A stretch of 64,000 bases of DNA, taken from assembly GCF_001424195.1 (NCBI RefSeq), contig NZ_LMOO01000005.1:62644-126643 (forward strand), given 5' to 3'. A program made the position numbers and the translations under genes. The notes beneath the pieces were generated by a model, which saw only the letters and a program-made list of their open reading frames with translations, was not told the origin of the DNA and made no database searches. This stretch comes from Cellulomonas sp. Leaf334. GTDB lineage: Bacteria; Actinomycetota; Actinomycetes; Actinomycetales; Cellulomonadaceae. The first letter of the stretch is position 1; the number at the start of each line of letters is the position of its first letter. Positions 25,416 through 33,367 of the stretch are shown piece by piece.

Positions 25416-26120
25416 GTGAGCGGACGCGGAGTGGTCGTCGGGGTGCTGGTCACGGGTGTCGTCCTCGTGGCGGGCGTGTTCGTCGCGGACCGGGTGGCGG
25501 AGTCGTCGGCCGAGCGGCAGGTGGTGACGGCGATCGAGGAGAACCTCGACGTCGTCGGCACCCCGACCGTCGAGCTCGGGGGCTTCCCGTTCCTCACCCA
25601 GCTGCTGGCGGGCTCGATCGAGAACGTCACCGGCACGGTCGACGGGGTCACGCTCGAGGGCATCGACGCCACCGACGTGATCTTCGACGGGCACGACGTC
25701 AGCACGTCGGAGCCGTACACGGTCGGTACCGCGACGATCTCCGCGACGCTGCCGACGGCGTCGATCGAGCAGGTCGTCGCCGACCGCTCGGACCTCGAGA
25801 TCGCGGTCGCGGTCGACGGGGGCGCGCTGACGGCGTCGGGCGAGGTGCTGGGGCTGCGCCTCGCCGCGAACCTGGTGCCGCGGGTCGAGGACGGGAAGCT
25901 GCTCGTCTCGGTCGAGAACGTGCAGATCGCGGGGCTGACGGTGTCCGTCGACGACCTGCCGAACGCGATCGGCGACCGGTTGACCGATGTCGAGATCCCC
26001 GTCGAGGGCCTCCCGGACGGGTTGGTCCTGTCCGACGCGACGGTCGTCGCGGACGGGGTGCGCATCACCGCCGACGGGACCGACGTCGTCCTGCCCACCG
26101 AGGCGGCCCCGGCTGGGTAG
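25416..26120 (+). CDS. DUF2993 (LmeA-like) phospholipid-binding protein
   Basis: A 234-residue protein with one N-terminal membrane-spanning or signal helix (residues 5-25). A beta-rich domain follows with the DUF2993 pattern ERQVVTAIEENL, GGFPFLTQLLAG and the repeated DVIFDGHDVS. The mycobacterial relative LmeA is a periplasmic phospholipid-binding protein involved in lipomannan elongation. The role here is by family. GTG 25416 is 7 bases after TAGGTT (25403-25408), the leaderless pattern. Confidence 0.85.
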   Translation: MSGRGVVVGVLVTGVVLVAGVFVADRVAESSAERQVVTAIEENLDVVGTPTVELGGFPFLTQLLAGSIENVTGTVDGVTLEGIDATDVIFDGHDVSTSEPYTVGTATISATLPTASIEQVVADRSDLEIAVAVDGGALTASGEVLGLRLAANLVPRVEDGKLLVSVENVQIAGLTVSVDDLPNAIGDRLTDVEIPVEGLPDGLVLSDATVVADGVRITADGTDVVLPTEAAPAG

Positions 26121-26121
26121 G

Positions 26122-26160
26122 GTCCGTCCTGCCCACCCGCTCGGGTGGACGACGACGGAC
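26122..26160 (+). terminator. Nested stem-loop after DUF2993 gene
   Basis: The outer arms 26122-26128 and 26154-26160 (GTCCGTC / GACGGAC) and the inner arms 26133-26139 and 26142-26148 (CCACCCG / CGGGTGG) are perfect complements. The structure sits directly after the DUF2993 stop and just before the ribosome site of the next gene. It could end the upstream transcript or attenuate the downstream one. Confidence 0.55.
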
Positions 26161-26174
26161 GAAGGACCCCGCCC

Positions 26175-26900
26175 GTGGACTGGATCGGCGACGCCTGGCA
26201 GGACATCACCACGCCCCAACCGGTGCCGTCGAGCACCGCGGTGCTGCTCACCGCGGCGGGGGTGCTGCTGGTCCTGCTGGTCCCGGCCGCGTGGCACGTC
26301 GCGAGGCACGGCCTGACGATCGTGCACGAGGCCGCGCACGCCGCGGTCGCGGTGCTCGTCGGGCGCCGGCTGTCCGGCATCCGGGTGCACTCCGACACGT
26401 CGGGCCTGACCGTCTCGGTGGGCAAGCCGCGTGGTCCGGGCATGGTCGCGACCGTCGCCGCGGGGTACACCGGCCCGGCGTTGCTCGGCCTCGGCGCGGC
26501 CTGGCTGCTGTCCCGCGGGTACGCCGTCGCGCTGCTGTGGATCCTGCTCGTCGTCCTGGTGCTCGTGCTGGTGCAGATCCGCAACTGGTACGGCCTGTGG
26601 GCGGTCCTCGTGACGGGCGCGCTGCTGGTCGCGGTGACGGTGTGGGGATCGGCGACCGTGCAGAGCGTCGCCGCCTACGCGATGACCTGGTTCTTGCTGC
26701 TGGGTGCGCCGCGCGCGGTGCTGGAGATGCAGTCGGAGCGCCGTCGGGGCCGACGCCGCGGCGTGCAGGACACGTCCGACGCGGGCCTGCTCGGCCGGCT
26801 GACGCACACGCCGGGTGCCCTCTGGGTCGGCATCCTGCTGCTCGTCTGCCTGGGCGCGCTCGCGCTGGGCGCGGTGTGGCTGATCGGCCTGCAGGTCTGA
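26175..26900 (+). CDS. M50-like membrane metallopeptidase
   Basis: A 241-residue membrane protein with about six hydrophobic segments. The zinc motif HEAAH lies after the first helix (IVHEAAHAAVAVLVGRRLSG), as in M50B-type site-2-protease relatives. The usual second M50 motif (NxxPxxxxDG) is not evident, so the class and activity are tentative. The GTG at 26175 has GAAGGA 8 bases upstream. An in-frame GTG at 26145 falls inside a stem-loop and is less likely. Confidence 0.75.
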   Translation: MDWIGDAWQDITTPQPVPSSTAVLLTAAGVLLVLLVPAAWHVARHGLTIVHEAAHAAVAVLVGRRLSGIRVHSDTSGLTVSVGKPRGPGMVATVAAGYTGPALLGLGAAWLLSRGYAVALLWILLVVLVLVLVQIRNWYGLWAVLVTGALLVAVTVWGSATVQSVAAYAMTWFLLLGAPRAVLEMQSERRRGRRRGVQDTSDAGLLGRLTHTPGALWVGILLLVCLGALALGAVWLIGLQV

Positions 26901-26901
26901 C

Positions 26902-28407
26902 GTGCTGCTCCGGGGCGGTGTGTTGGCGGACGGCACCCGGGCCGACGTCCGGGTGGACGGCGACCGCATCGGGCACGTCGGACCCGACCTGCCCGTCGAC
27001 GGCTCCGACGTGGTCGACGCCGACGGACTCCTCGTTCTGCCGGGGTTCGTCGACGCCCACTCGCACGCCGACGCGGGCGTCCTCGACCCTGACGTGCAAG
27101 CGGCACTGACCCACCAGGGCGTGACCACCGTGGTGCTCGGCCAGGACGGCGTCTCGTTCGCACCGTCGCCGCCGGGATCGGGTGCGACCGCGTACGCGGA
27201 GCGGTACTTCGCGGCGATCAACGGCTCGCACCCGGCGTTCCGCGGCGGGTCCGTCGCAGACCTGCTGTCCACCTACGACCGTGCGGCCACGGTCCACACC
27301 GCGTACCTGGTCCCGCACGGCACCCTCCGGTACGCGGTGATGGGGGCCGACGACCGCCCGGCCCGGCCCGACGAGGTCGCGGGGATGGTGCGGCTGCTCG
27401 AGCAGGGGCTCGACGACGGCGCGCGCGGGATGTCGACCGGGCTCGAGTACGCACCGGCGTCGTCCGCGGACCGCGCGGAGTTCGTCGCGCTGTGCGAGGT
27501 CCTGGCCCGCCGCGACCGGCCGCACGTGTCCCACATGCGCGGCTACGAGGACCGCGCCCCGGCCGCGCTCGCGGAGCTGCTCGACCTGGCCCGCGCGACC
27601 GGCGTCGGCACCCACGTCTCGCACTTCCACGGCCCGGCCGAGCGGCTCGGGCCGCTGGTCGACGACGCGCTCGCCGAGGGCCTGGACCTCACGTTCGACT
27701 CGTACCCGTACCTGCGTGGCGCGACGATCCTGGCGCTCGCCGCCCTCCCCGACTGGCTCCCGCTGGCCGACGCCGACCGCACGCTCGCCCTCCTGGCCGA
27801 CCCCGCGGTCCGGTCCCGGCTGCCCGCGCGCGACGAGGTCTGGCCCCGCGTGACGCTCTCCTGGGTCCCGGGTGCGTCGTGGGCCGAGGGGCTGCCGCTG
27901 CTGGAGTACGCCGCCCGGGTCGAGATGACACCCGCCGACGCGGCCCTCCACCTGCTCGTGACGACGAACCTGCAGGTCGGTTGCGTGTTCGAGCAGCCAC
28001 CCACCAACTCCGACGACTCCCTGCGGACCCTCCTGCGCCACCCGGCGCACTGCGCCGGCTCCGACGGCATCTTCCGCGGCGGACACCCGCACCCCCGCGG
28101 CTGGGGGACGTTCGCGCGGCTCCTCGGCCGGCACGTGCGCGAGCTCGGTGACTGGGACTGGCCGACGGCCGTGCAGCACCTGTCGACCACCGCAGCACGG
28201 CGGTTCGGGCTGCACGACCGGGGCACGGTCGCGCCCGGCCACCGCGCGGACCTGGTGCTGGTGGACCCGGCGACCGTCACCGACCACGCCACCTACGACG
28301 ACCCGCGGCGGACGGCCACGGGTGTGCACGCCGTGCTCGTCGACGGCGTCCCCGCCCTGCGGGACGGGCGGCTCACCGGCGCCCTCCCCGGTCGCGCGGT
28401 GCGCTGA
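26902..28407 (+). CDS. N-acyl-D-amino-acid deacylase (amidohydrolase superfamily)
   Basis: A 501-residue cytoplasmic amidohydrolase. The metal site starts with FVDAHSHAD near residue 50. Then come VVLGQDGVS, GMSTGLEYAP, HMRGYEDRA, HVSHFHGP and, near the C-terminus, GSDGIFRGGHPHPRGWGTF with the catalytic Asp, all features of D-aminoacylases. The family hydrolyses N-acyl-D-amino acids or D-dipeptide-like substrates. It is followed by RidA and faces a D-serine-dehydratase-like gene, which supports D-amino-acid catabolism. The GTG start lies one base after the stop of the upstream gene. Confidence 0.9.
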   Translation: MLLRGGVLADGTRADVRVDGDRIGHVGPDLPVDGSDVVDADGLLVLPGFVDAHSHADAGVLDPDVQAALTHQGVTTVVLGQDGVSFAPSPPGSGATAYAERYFAAINGSHPAFRGGSVADLLSTYDRAATVHTAYLVPHGTLRYAVMGADDRPARPDEVAGMVRLLEQGLDDGARGMSTGLEYAPASSADRAEFVALCEVLARRDRPHVSHMRGYEDRAPAALAELLDLARATGVGTHVSHFHGPAERLGPLVDDALAEGLDLTFDSYPYLRGATILALAALPDWLPLADADRTLALLADPAVRSRLPARDEVWPRVTLSWVPGASWAEGLPLLEYAARVEMTPADAALHLLVTTNLQVGCVFEQPPTNSDDSLRTLLRHPAHCAGSDGIFRGGHPHPRGWGTFARLLGRHVRELGDWDWPTAVQHLSTTAARRFGLHDRGTVAPGHRADLVLVDPATVTDHATYDDPRRTATGVHAVLVDGVPALRDGRLTGALPGRAVR

Positions 28408-28451
28408 GGAAGACTGGTCCCGGCACCGCTCACCACCGGAGAGGCAGTCCC

Positions 28452-28838
28452 ATGACCCGCGAGAAGATCAGCACGCCCGACGCGCCGCAGCCCGCCGGCA
28501 ACTACTCCCAGGGGATCCGGCTGGGGAACCTGGTGTGGACGGCGGGCTTCGGACCTCAGGACCCCGTCACGGGGGAGATCCCGGAGTCCGTGGCGGACCA
28601 GACCCGGCGGGTGCTGAGGAACGTCGAGGCGACGCTGGCGGAGGCGGGGCTCGATCTCGGCGACGTGGTCAAGACGACGGTCCACCTGTCCGACCTGGCG
28701 GACTTCGCCGAGTTCGACGCGGCGTACGGGGAGTTCTTCCCGTACCCGAAGCCGGCGCGGACGACGGTCGGGTCACAGCTCGCGGGGATCAAGGTGGAGA
28801 TCGACGTGGTGGCGGGCCGTCTGACGGTCGACGACTAG
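28452..28838 (+). CDS. ridA: RidA family enamine/imine deaminase
   Basis: A 128-residue RidA/YjgF/UK114 protein with GNLVWTAGFGPQDP, VLRNVEATLAEAGLDLGDVVKTTVHL and FFPYPKPARTTVG; the conserved Arg lies in the last segment. RidA hydrolyses reactive enamine and imine intermediates released by PLP-dependent dehydratases, such as the enzyme encoded at 29068. GGAGAGG lies ahead of the ATG. Confidence 0.93.
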   Translation: MTREKISTPDAPQPAGNYSQGIRLGNLVWTAGFGPQDPVTGEIPESVADQTRRVLRNVEATLAEAGLDLGDVVKTTVHLSDLADFAEFDAAYGEFFPYPKPARTTVGSQLAGIKVEIDVVAGRLTVDD

Positions 28839-28990
28839 CGCAGCGAGTACCGCATGATCGGCCGCTCGGGCGAGCGTCGGGCCACCTCGACGAATCCTGC
28901 GGCCGCGAACGTCGTCGCGTAGCCGGTGCTCGTCGCGCTGGGGGAGACGCTGTCGTCGAGCGGGTACACCTCCACCGGGCGCGTGCGCGG
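28835..28990 (-). pseudogene. Remnant of a GNAT-family acetyltransferase (C-terminal end)
   Basis: The minus frame ending at 28835 encodes VEVYPLDDS and GFVEVARRSPERPIMRYSL, the typical last strand of GNAT acetyltransferases (ARRSPxRPIMR). No acetyl-CoA-binding motif A precedes it. Just upstream the likely continuation (PAEHRARAR) is in another frame, and then the sequence runs into the stop of the next gene. The gene has therefore lost its N-terminal two-thirds. Confidence 0.6.
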
Positions 28991-29067
28991 TGCTCGGCCG
29001 GGACGACCGTCGCCGTGTCGGTCGGAGCTCGGCCCGAGGCGTCTCGCAAGCCCCCGCCGGTACGTGG

Positions 29068-30300
29068 TCAGAACCAGGTGGTGACGACGTCCACGACGCG
29101 CTGACCGGCGTCGATCACGGGGATCGCCCGCCACTTGTCGAACGCCGTGCACGGGTGGGAGATACCGAGCTCCAGCAGGTCGCCGACGACCAGCGCCGTG
29201 CCGAGAGGGTCGTTTCCCTCGAGATACGCGTGCTGGTCGTTGGTGCGGGTCACGTCCCAGCCCACGACGGCCACGGGCTCCTGGCCGGCCCGGTGCCGCC
29301 GCAGCACGACCGGCAGGCCGGAGTCGTACGGCACGTCCCGCTTGCCGGCGCCGACGATCGCGAGGCCGTCCTCCGGGGTCGACACGACCTGCGCCCAGAC
29401 CCGCAGCGCCGGGTAGAGGTGACCGGCGACCCGGGTGAACGGCGTCGACGCCGCGTAGGTGCCGTGGTCGTGCGTGAGGTACGCGCCCGACCGCAGGATC
29501 GTCGTGCTGGGCACCCCGTTGACGTCGGGCCCGCCCAGGACGTCAGCGACCACGTCGAAGTACGCGGACCCGCCGGCGGAGAGCACGACCTCGTCTCTCA
29601 GCAGTCCCGCGTCGACGAGCATCTCCGCGACGGCACGGACCTCTTCGAGGTACTTCCGGGCGGCTTCGACGTCGGCGAGCGCACCCTCGTAGGCGCTGAC
29701 CCCGACCAGGTCCACGCCCGGAGCCTGCGCCGCATGCTGTGCCACCTCGAGCGCCTGGTCGCCGGAGCGGACTCCGGACCGGCCGGCGTCGTACCCGACC
29801 TCGAGCAGCACCCGCACGCGCCCTCCGTCGACGGCCGCCGCCGCGACGTCGACCGCGGCGACGGAGTCGACGTGGAACAGGATGTCGGTCGACGGCTCGG
29901 CCGCCAGCGTCTGCGCGATCCAGCGGAGCACCGTCGGGTCCAGCACCTCGTTGGCGACGAGCACCCGGCGCACCCCGAAGGAGTGCGCCGCGAGCAGCTG
30001 GTTGCCGGTGGCCACGGTGATGCCCCACGCCCCGGCGTCGAGCTGGGCGGCGAACAGCTCCGGCGACATCGTCGTCTTGCCGTGCGGCGCGAACGCCAGC
30101 CCGCGCTCGGCGGTGAACGCCGCGAGCTGCGCGATGTTGTGCACGACCGCGTCGGCGTCCAGGGTCAGCACCGGGAAGGTCAGCGACCCGTCCGTGAGCG
30201 TGTGACCTGCAGCGACGAACTCCGACCGCGTCACCGGGGTGGGAGACCAGAAGCCCTTGGTGGTCGGGCCGAGGAGCAGGGGCGGGAAGCGCAGCGTCAT
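29068..30300 (-). CDS. D-serine dehydratase/D-threonine aldolase-like PLP enzyme
   Basis: A 410-residue fold-type III PLP enzyme. The Schiff-base Lys is in APHGKTTMSPELF near residue 75. YEGALADV and SAGGSAYFDV form the phosphate site. The C-terminal ISHPCTAFDKW has the His-x-Cys pair that binds zinc in the eukaryote-like D-serine dehydratase family. The reaction is probably dehydration or aldol cleavage of D-hydroxy amino acids. With the deacylase and RidA it forms a plausible D-amino-acid pathway. Its ATG overlaps the stop of the preceding HNH pseudogene. Confidence 0.85.
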   Translation of the reverse strand: MTLRFPPLLLGPTTKGFWSPTPVTRSEFVAAGHTLTDGSLTFPVLTLDADAVVHNIAQLAAFTAERGLAFAPHGKTTMSPELFAAQLDAGAWGITVATGNQLLAAHSFGVRRVLVANEVLDPTVLRWIAQTLAAEPSTDILFHVDSVAAVDVAAAAVDGGRVRVLLEVGYDAGRSGVRSGDQALEVAQHAAQAPGVDLVGVSAYEGALADVEAARKYLEEVRAVAEMLVDAGLLRDEVVLSAGGSAYFDVVADVLGGPDVNGVPSTTILRSGAYLTHDHGTYAASTPFTRVAGHLYPALRVWAQVVSTPEDGLAIVGAGKRDVPYDSGLPVVLRRHRAGQEPVAVVGWDVTRTNDQHAYLEGNDPLGTALVVGDLLELGISHPCTAFDKWRAIPVIDAGQRVVDVVTTWF

Positions 30301-30969
30301 GGTGGCCTCACCGTAGCGACGACGCACCCGTTCAGCTCCCGGTTCAGGGCATCACGTTCCGCGGTGGTGACCCACAGGCCGTACGCCGCCTTCACGCGGA
30401 CCTGCCGCAGGGCGTAGACGCAGCGGTACCCGCGCTGCGGCGGCAACCACGTGGCGGCGTCGCCCGCGCCCTTCTCCTGGTTGGCGGGACCGTCGACGGC
30501 GAGCAGGTTGGCGGGGTCGTTGGCGAACGCCGCGCGCTGGTTCGCGGTCCACGCCTGGGCACCTTTCTGCCAGGCGTCGGACAGTGCGACGACGTGGTCG
30601 ACCTGCACCTCGGCCGACCCGGGTCCGCGCGCGAACGGGATCGGGACCCCCGTGTACGGGTCGTCGAGCGTGCCGCTCAGCACCACGCAGTCCTCGACGA
30701 CGGTCGCCACCAGGTCCCGGCGCAGGATGTCGTTGCGGGTGTCGCAGCCGTTGCGGTCCACGTCCGCCCACGCCTGTCCGAACCGCCCCCGTGCTCGGTG
30801 CCCGGCCGCGGACCGTCAGCGAGCCGAGCGCCGCCCGCCCGGCGGCGAGGTCCTCGGCGGTCACCGCGTACCGGGCGGCGTCGCGCGACTGCGACCACGC
30901 GGGCGCTCCGGCGCCGACGGCGACGCAGACGACGAGCGCGACGAGCCACGGTCCGGCGTTCCTGCCCAT
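30297..30969 (-). pseudogene. Frameshifted secreted HNH nuclease, paralogue of the gene at 20720
   Basis: The N-terminal frame starts at ATG 30969 with a signal peptide (PWLVALVVCVAVGAGAP) and reaches GRAPSTG. The nuclease core (DRNGCDTRNDILRRDL, QVDHVVALSDAWQKGAQ, NLLAVDGPANQEKG) continues in a different frame to 30297. Compared with the intact copy, about five bases are missing just after the GGGGG run near 30790. Either the gene is inactivated or the assembly has an error there. Confidence 0.8.
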
Positions 30970-30987
30970 GCCGTCAGCGTCGTGCGT

Positions 30988-31031
30988 CGCCCCTCGTGTC
31001 CGAGGGGCGTATGTGCACAGCCGGGGCTGTG
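30988..31031 (-). terminator. Two consecutive stem-loops downstream of the DUF1772 gene
   Basis: A perfect 9-bp hairpin CGCCCCTCG-TGTC-CGAGGGGCG lies at 30988-31009. A second, CACAGCC-GG-GGCTGTG, lies at 31016-31031. Both are just past the stop of the minus-strand DUF1772 gene, as expected for its terminator. Confidence 0.65.
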
Positions 31032-31047
31032 GGCGCCTCGACCTGCC

Positions 31048-31512
31048 CTACAGCACCGCCCGGAGCAGCAGTGCCGCGGCCGCGACACCGGCGATCGTGC
31101 GCACGTGGTTGCCCGCGTTCCACTCGCTCACCCACGCCGGCCAGCGGGCTGCGGCGTCCGGGCTCGCGGGGTCGAGCGCCGCCAGCTCGATGTTGCGGGG
31201 GACGTTGTAGGCGGCGGTCACGACGATCGCGCCGACCAGGTAGACGGCCGCGCCGGCCAGCAGCCAGGGCGACCGGTCGACGACGCCCGCGACGACCAGC
31301 GCGACGCTGGCGAGCATCGCGCCGAACATCAGGAGCATCAGCGGCGGCCGCAGGGCGGTGACGTTGATCGACTGCATCGCGGCCATGCCCTGCGCGGGCG
31401 GGAGGCGGCGCAGGGCGGGCATCACGAACGTCGAGAAGGCGAAGAACACACCGCCGACCGTCGCGGACGCGATCGCGGTCGCGACGGTGAGCACGACGAG
31501 CGGCGTGCTCAT
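31048..31512 (-). CDS. DUF1772 family membrane protein
   Basis: A 154-residue protein with four hydrophobic helices and the DUF1772 marks GGVFFAFSTFVMPALRRLPP, VTALRPPLMLLMF and NVPRNIELAALDP. The superfamily includes anthrone-oxygenase-like proteins, but most members are uncharacterised. The ATG at 31512 begins the first helix. It is divergent from the MerR regulator and could be its target. Confidence 0.85.
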   Translation of the reverse strand: MSTPLVVLTVATAIASATVGGVFFAFSTFVMPALRRLPPAQGMAAMQSINVTALRPPLMLLMFGAMLASVALVVAGVVDRSPWLLAGAAVYLVGAIVVTAAYNVPRNIELAALDPASPDAAARWPAWVSEWNAGNHVRTIAGVAAAALLLRAVL

Positions 31513-31634
31513 CGGGTCGAGGTCCGCACCGGGAGGTGATCGTGGCATGTCATGTGTCCACGATCCCGACAGCGCCCTTGGACTGTCTATGTCCAGAAGT
31601 CGTCACCACATGACTGTTCGTCCACGCGCTGAGC

Positions 31635-31671
31635 TTGACTTCGAGTGCACTCCAAGGCGCACCATCGACGC
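31635..31671 (+). promoter_or_regulatory. MerR-type promoter with palindrome and leaderless start
   Basis: The -35-like TTGACT (31635-31640) is followed by a 19-bp spacer and a weak -10 CACCAT (31660-31665), 6 bases before the ATG of the regulator. A perfect palindrome GAGTGCACTC occupies 31643-31652 inside the spacer. Long spacers with the operator between the boxes are characteristic of MerR-family control. Confidence 0.6.
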
Positions 31672-32079
31672 ATGAGCGTCATCGACACCGTCGCCGGGTC
31701 GGCCGTCACCAGCCTCAGCATCGCCGAGGCGGCCGAGGCCACCGGCCTCACCACGCACACCCTGCGCTACTACGAGCGCGACGGCCTGCTGCTCGACGCG
31801 GTCGACCGGGCGTCGTCGGGCCACCGCCGCTACTCCGAGGACGACGTCGGCTGGATCCGGATGATCACGCGGCTGCGCTCCACGGGCATGCCGATCCGGG
31901 AGGTCCGCCAGTACGCCGACCTGGTCCGGGCGGGTGACGGCAACGAGGCCGAGCGGCTCCAGCTCCTCGTCGCCCACCGCGACCGCGTACGGAAGCAGCT
32001 CGCCGAGGTCGCCACCCACCTGGAGGCCATCGAGTACAAGATCGGCCTGTACGAGCGCAGCACCTGCACGCTGACCTGA
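31672..32079 (+). CDS. MerR family transcriptional regulator
   Basis: A 135-residue DNA-binding protein. The winged HTH SIAEAAEATGLTTHTLRYYERDGLL is at residues 16-40, SSGHRRYSEDDV follows, and a dimerisation coiled coil lies near 90-125. The C-terminal tail (LYERSTCTLT) is short with a single Cys, so a metal-sensing role is unlikely. An effector such as an aldehyde or quinone is possible. It probably controls its own promoter. Confidence 0.92.
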   Translation: MSVIDTVAGSAVTSLSIAEAAEATGLTTHTLRYYERDGLLLDAVDRASSGHRRYSEDDVGWIRMITRLRSTGMPIREVRQYADLVRAGDGNEAERLQLLVAHRDRVRKQLAEVATHLEAIEYKIGLYERSTCTLT

Positions 32080-32114
32080 CAGGACCTCCGCAGACCTGCC
32101 CGTACGGTCGTCCC

Positions 32115-32543
32115 GTGCTCTCCGACGACCTCGGGACGTCCTCGTCCGACCAGGTGCTCCCCACCGCCGGCGAGCCGGAGAAGGCGTCGCGACGGCGGAC
32201 GTCGCGGGTCGTCGCCGGGCTCGTGGCGGTCGGCCTCGTCGTGCTGGGCGTCGCGGTGTCGCGCGTGGAGCACCCCGCCGCGGACCCCGTCGGCGATGCG
32301 CTCTACGCCGCGTTCGTCTTCACGCTCCTGGTCGTCGTCGCCCCCCGCGCGAGGTCGGCGACGCTCGCGCTCCTCACCGTCGCCTTCTGCGCCGTGATCG
32401 AGCTCGCGCAGCTCACCGGCGTGCCCGCGGCGATCGTCGACGCGGTCCCCGTCGCCCGGTACGCGCTCGGCACCACGTTCGTCGCCGTGGACCTGCTCGC
32501 GTACGCGGTGGGTGCCGGGGTCGCGCTCGTCGTGCGACGCTGA
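32115..32543 (+). CDS. DUF2809 family membrane protein
   Basis: A 142-residue protein with four hydrophobic helices after a charged N-terminus. The DUF2809 marks are FCAVIELAQLTGVP and the final TTFVAVDLLAYAVGAGVAL. The function is unknown. The start is GTG 32115, shortly after the MerR gene on the same strand. Confidence 0.8.
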   Translation: MLSDDLGTSSSDQVLPTAGEPEKASRRRTSRVVAGLVAVGLVVLGVAVSRVEHPAADPVGDALYAAFVFTLLVVVAPRARSATLALLTVAFCAVIELAQLTGVPAAIVDAVPVARYALGTTFVAVDLLAYAVGAGVALVVRR

Positions 32544-32570
32544 CACCCGGACCGACGCACCGGGGGACAG

Positions 32571-33308
32571 ATGGATCCGTCGTACAGCCTGGCCGTGCGG
32601 TTGACCTGCGAGTTCATCGGCACCGCGATCCTCATCATCCTGGGCAACGGCACGGTCGCGAACGTGCACCTCAAGGGGTCCAAGGGGTACCGCGGCGGGT
32701 GGTCGCTGATCGCGATGGGGTACGGGTTCGGGGTGATGATCCCGGCGATCATGTTCGGCGGGATCAGCGGCAACCTCATCAACCCGGCGTTCACGCTCGG
32801 GCTGGCGACGTGGGGGCTGTTCCCGTGGTCGGAGGTCGCGCCGTACATCGTGGCGCAGCTGCTGGGGGCGATCGCCGGGCAGGTCGCGATCGTCGTGACG
32901 CACAAGCCGTACTACGACCAGACGACGGATCCGGAAGACATCCTGGCGACGTTCGCGACGATCAACTCCGCGCGCTCGCGGCTCAACGGCTTCCTCATCG
33001 AGCTGCTCGGGTCCGTCGTGCTGTTCTCCTGCGCGCTGGCGATCATCAACTCGCCGCTGACCGAGGACGAGCCGGCCGTCGCGCACCTGGCTCTCGGCTT
33101 CCTGGTCTGGGGGCTCGTCGCCGGTCTGGGTGGTCCGACGGGTCCGGCGCTCAACCCGGCGCGTGACCTGGGCCCGCGGATGGTGCACGCGGTGCTGCCG
33201 CTGCGGCACAAGGGGTCGTCGCAGTGGGACTACGCGTGGGTGCCCGTGGCGGCGCCCGTGCTGGGCGGGATCATCGGCGTCGGCGGCTGGTACCTGCTGC
33301 TCGGCTGA
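32571..33308 (+). CDS. Aquaporin-family glycerol facilitator (MIP channel)
   Basis: A 245-residue membrane channel with six helices and two half-helices. Both signature loops are intact: NPAFTLGL near residue 68 and NPARDLGPR near 196. The Asp after the second NPA(R) is the mark of glycerol-conducting GlpF-type channels. GGGGGACAG provides a ribosome site before the ATG. Confidence 0.92.
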   Translation: MDPSYSLAVRLTCEFIGTAILIILGNGTVANVHLKGSKGYRGGWSLIAMGYGFGVMIPAIMFGGISGNLINPAFTLGLATWGLFPWSEVAPYIVAQLLGAIAGQVAIVVTHKPYYDQTTDPEDILATFATINSARSRLNGFLIELLGSVVLFSCALAIINSPLTEDEPAVAHLALGFLVWGLVAGLGGPTGPALNPARDLGPRMVHAVLPLRHKGSSQWDYAWVPVAAPVLGGIIGVGGWYLLLG

Positions 33309-33367
33309 CGGCTCGGCAGGACACGACGGGCCATGACCGGCATGCTCGTTGCCGGGGGTGGCGACCA

